Positions 62,673 through 64,000 of a stretch of DNA of 64,000 nt are shown piece after piece; the stretch's first letter is position 1, and every line of letters begins with the position of its first letter. The notes beneath the pieces were generated by a model, which was not told the origin of the DNA, did not search any database, and saw only the letters and a list, made by a program, of their open reading frames with translations. Source of the stretch: Martinezella lusitana (GTDB lineage: Bacteria; Pseudomonadota; Alphaproteobacteria; Rhizobiales; Rhizobiaceae); NCBI RefSeq assembly GCF_014207095.1, contig NZ_JACHBG010000015.1, positions 62,001 to 126,000 on the forward strand, written 5' to 3'. The position numbers were made by a program, and so were the translations under genes.

Positions 62673-63461
62673 TCATTCCATCCCCCGCAAGCTGATCTTG
62701 CCTTTGTATCGGCGCAGCTTCGGCAACGACACCGGTTTTGACAAAAGGAAGCCCTGCACATGGGTAGCGCCCGCCGCGCGAGCCGCTTCGAGGTGAGACC
62801 AGGTCTCGATGCCTTCGACAATGACAAAGGGGGCAAAGCAGCCGGCAAAGCCGACAAGATGCGAAAGGCTGTCGTGACCATCCTGCCCGCGCCTGTTGTC
62901 TCGCAGGAAAGCCGCGTCGATCTTGATGATGTCGGCGGTGATCTGCAGCAGCGATGCCGGGGTGGCAAAACCCGTACCGAAATCGTCGATCGCAACGCGG
63001 CAACCGAGCGAGCGGATTATCTTTACTCGTTCGAGAGCAGCGCCGACGAGCGGATAGGTTTCCGTGATCTCCACGACAAGCCGGGAAGCAAGCTCCGCCT
63101 GTTTGCTGATTCGGCCGAGAATATCGGCGAATCGATCGGGTTGAGACAAGTTGGAAACAGAGAGATTGCAGCCGAGAACAAGCGTCTCATCCGCTGCGAG
63201 CGCCGCCAGCACCATGTCGAGAATGCGCAGATCAAGCGCGAACCAGCGATCCTGCCGTTCGAGGAGAGACACAAATGTGCTCGCCGCATGCACGGTTCCG
63301 TCAGCCTCGGTGACACGCGCAAGGCTCTCGGCATAAAGCAGTTTTCCAATATTCTCGGCGTCATGAATCCACTGGGCCGCAAATCCTAGGCCACCCTCGG
63401 AAATCGCCTTTAAAATCAGGCTTTTATGCCCTTCATCGCCATAACTGAGGCTAGTGTTCAT
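62673..63461 (-). CDS. EAL-domain protein (cyclic-di-GMP phosphodiesterase-like)
   Basis: 262 residues, a stand-alone EAL domain with no sensor. The ATG at 63461 follows AAGGGAAAC. The name motif is ESL in LLYAESLARV. Metal and substrate residues are mostly kept: Asn in CNLSVSNL, Glu in VEITET, the Asp pair in AIDDFGTGF, Lys in IIKIDAAF, Glu in VEGIET and Gln in HVQGFLLSKP. It could hydrolyse c-di-GMP to pGpG. A 17-bp palindrome lies 142 bases upstream. Confidence 0.88.
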   Translation of the reverse strand: MNTSLSYGDEGHKSLILKAISEGGLGFAAQWIHDAENIGKLLYAESLARVTEADGTVHAASTFVSLLERQDRWFALDLRILDMVLAALAADETLVLGCNLSVSNLSQPDRFADILGRISKQAELASRLVVEITETYPLVGAALERVKIIRSLGCRVAIDDFGTGFATPASLLQITADIIKIDAAFLRDNRRGQDGHDSLSHLVGFAGCFAPFVIVEGIETWSHLEAARAAGATHVQGFLLSKPVSLPKLRRYKGKISLRGME

Positions 63462-63798
63462 CGCGTTTCCCTTCAGCAGGGAACGGGCTCAGGGCGCAAT
63501 TGCGAAGCCAAGGAGCGATGACTGACCACGGTGCGGCTGACACCGAAATGTCGGATTTCTGGCGCTGTAAATCCGCGTCATCCATCTTCCAGACACCCTC
63601 AAACCCTAATCATTAGGGTCCCCTTCATCGAGCTGGAGATATCGCACCGAAGACCATAGTCAACCATGACGCCGCCACGCCATTGCCGACTTTCTTTTAT
63701 CCATTACTAATACATTAACTAGCAACCCTTTGCAAAAGTCAATCGGCGCATACCTTTGTCGTATATAACTCAACTAAAATATTAGCAGATTGCAGCGG
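63462..63798. other. AT-rich regulatory gap upstream of the EAL gene
   Basis: 337 bases between the EAL start and the stop of the next gene. It holds the palindrome at 63603-63619 and an AT-rich block at about 63695-63785 with repeated TAATA, TATATA and ATATTA tracts. No gene is visible. AT-rich DNA of this kind is what Ros/MucR proteins usually bind. Confidence 0.5.
63603..63619. promoter_or_regulatory. Perfect 17-bp palindrome upstream of the EAL gene
   Basis: ACCCTAAT and ATTAGGGT flank a single C. Perfect 8-bp arms in a regulatory gap suggest a dimeric regulator site. It does not match the Pho, RirA, Irr or LysR forms seen elsewhere in the window. Confidence 0.55.
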
Positions 63799-64000
63799 TC
63801 ATCCGACGTGCATTTCGCGCGGCCACCATTCGTTTTGTCGCGCCGCCTGCAAGGCCAAATCCAGTGGCGGCAGTTCGACATGCCACAATTTCTCCCACTC
63901 CAGACTGACGACACCGGCATAGCCATCCGCCGCAAGCGCGGACCGCAGTGCCGCCATCGGAAATTCGCCGCTGCCAGGCAGCACGTAGCTATAGGGCAAT
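63799..64000 (-). CDS. Sugar phosphate isomerase/epimerase-like protein (C-terminal end)
   Basis: Only the last 67 or so residues are in the window; the gene continues past the right edge. The visible part has PGSGEFPMAALRSALAADGY, then GVVSLEWEKLWH and PLDLALQAARQ, the end of a xylose-isomerase-like TIM barrel (AP endonuclease family 2), with the metal-binding Glu in SLEWE. Substrate cannot be told from this piece. Confidence 0.75.
   Translation of the reverse strand, partial: LPYSYVLPGSGEFPMAALRSALAADGYAGVVSLEWEKLWHVELPPLDLALQAARQNEWWPREMHVG

Overview
The window is high-GC, densely packed chromosomal DNA from an alphaproteobacterium of the Rhizobium type. The evidence is a Ros/MucR-type regulator, a C-P lyase cluster in rhizobial arrangement, CbtAB under a cobalamin riboswitch, a candidate RirA-type iron box, copies of a RIME-like intergenic palindromic repeat, and a polA-adjacent structured small RNA resembling the rhizobial alpha-r7/Smr7C family. 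No rRNA, tRNA, CRISPR, phage or transposase gene was found. Both ends are cut inside genes: an MscS-family channel on the left and a sugar-phosphate isomerase/epimerase-like gene on the right.

Layout. 1-5.3 kb: MscS channel, a DUF1444-like protein, pncB, and a 2-hydroxyacid dehydrogenase coupled to the next operon. 5.3-11.2 kb: yejABEF-type peptide ABC importer on the minus strand. 11.3-12.6 kb: a TetR repressor divergent from an isochorismatase-like hydrolase, with two matching 17-bp operators between them. 12.7-18.9 kb: mepA, mgsA, glk, an exporter-type ABC protein, dapB and gpmA. 19-33 kb: the phosphonate region, with phnF divergent from phnGHIJKL, a hexapeptide acetyltransferase and a flavin-oxidoreductase-fold gene, followed by phnCDE1E2, a 2H-phosphoesterase-like DUF1045 gene and phnMN. 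Both halves have Pho-box-like direct repeats. 33-39 kb: polA, a small RNA locus, a MarR regulator and an MHYT-PAS-GGDEF-EAL protein. 39.5-51 kb: two M20 peptidases, a nucleoside hydrolase, an Fe3+-type ABC importer with a candidate RirA box, a LysR regulator divergent from a CidA/CidB pair, and an MHS-family MFS transporter. 51-56.3 kb: cyoABCD quinol oxidase and a SURF1 gene. 56.4-59.3 kb: a variant histidine phosphatase, a cobalamin riboswitch, cbtB, cbtA and an uncharacterised membrane protein, then a GCG_CRPN-type secreted protein. 59.5-64 kb: a Pit phosphate transporter, a Ros/MucR protein with an altered zinc site, a Fis-type HTH protein and an EAL protein.

How the genes fit together. 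PhnCDE imports phosphonate. PhnGHIJKL makes the ribosylated triphosphate, PhnM trims it, PhnJ breaks the C-P bond and PhnN ends at PRPP. The usual cyclic-phosphate esterase PhnP is missing from the cluster; the DUF1045 gene with two HxT motifs sits where it could replace it. Pho boxes, a PhnF operator, an iron box, a B12 riboswitch and a low-affinity phosphate transporter make the window rich in nutrient-stress control.

All functional calls rest on motifs and family knowledge. No database search was run.
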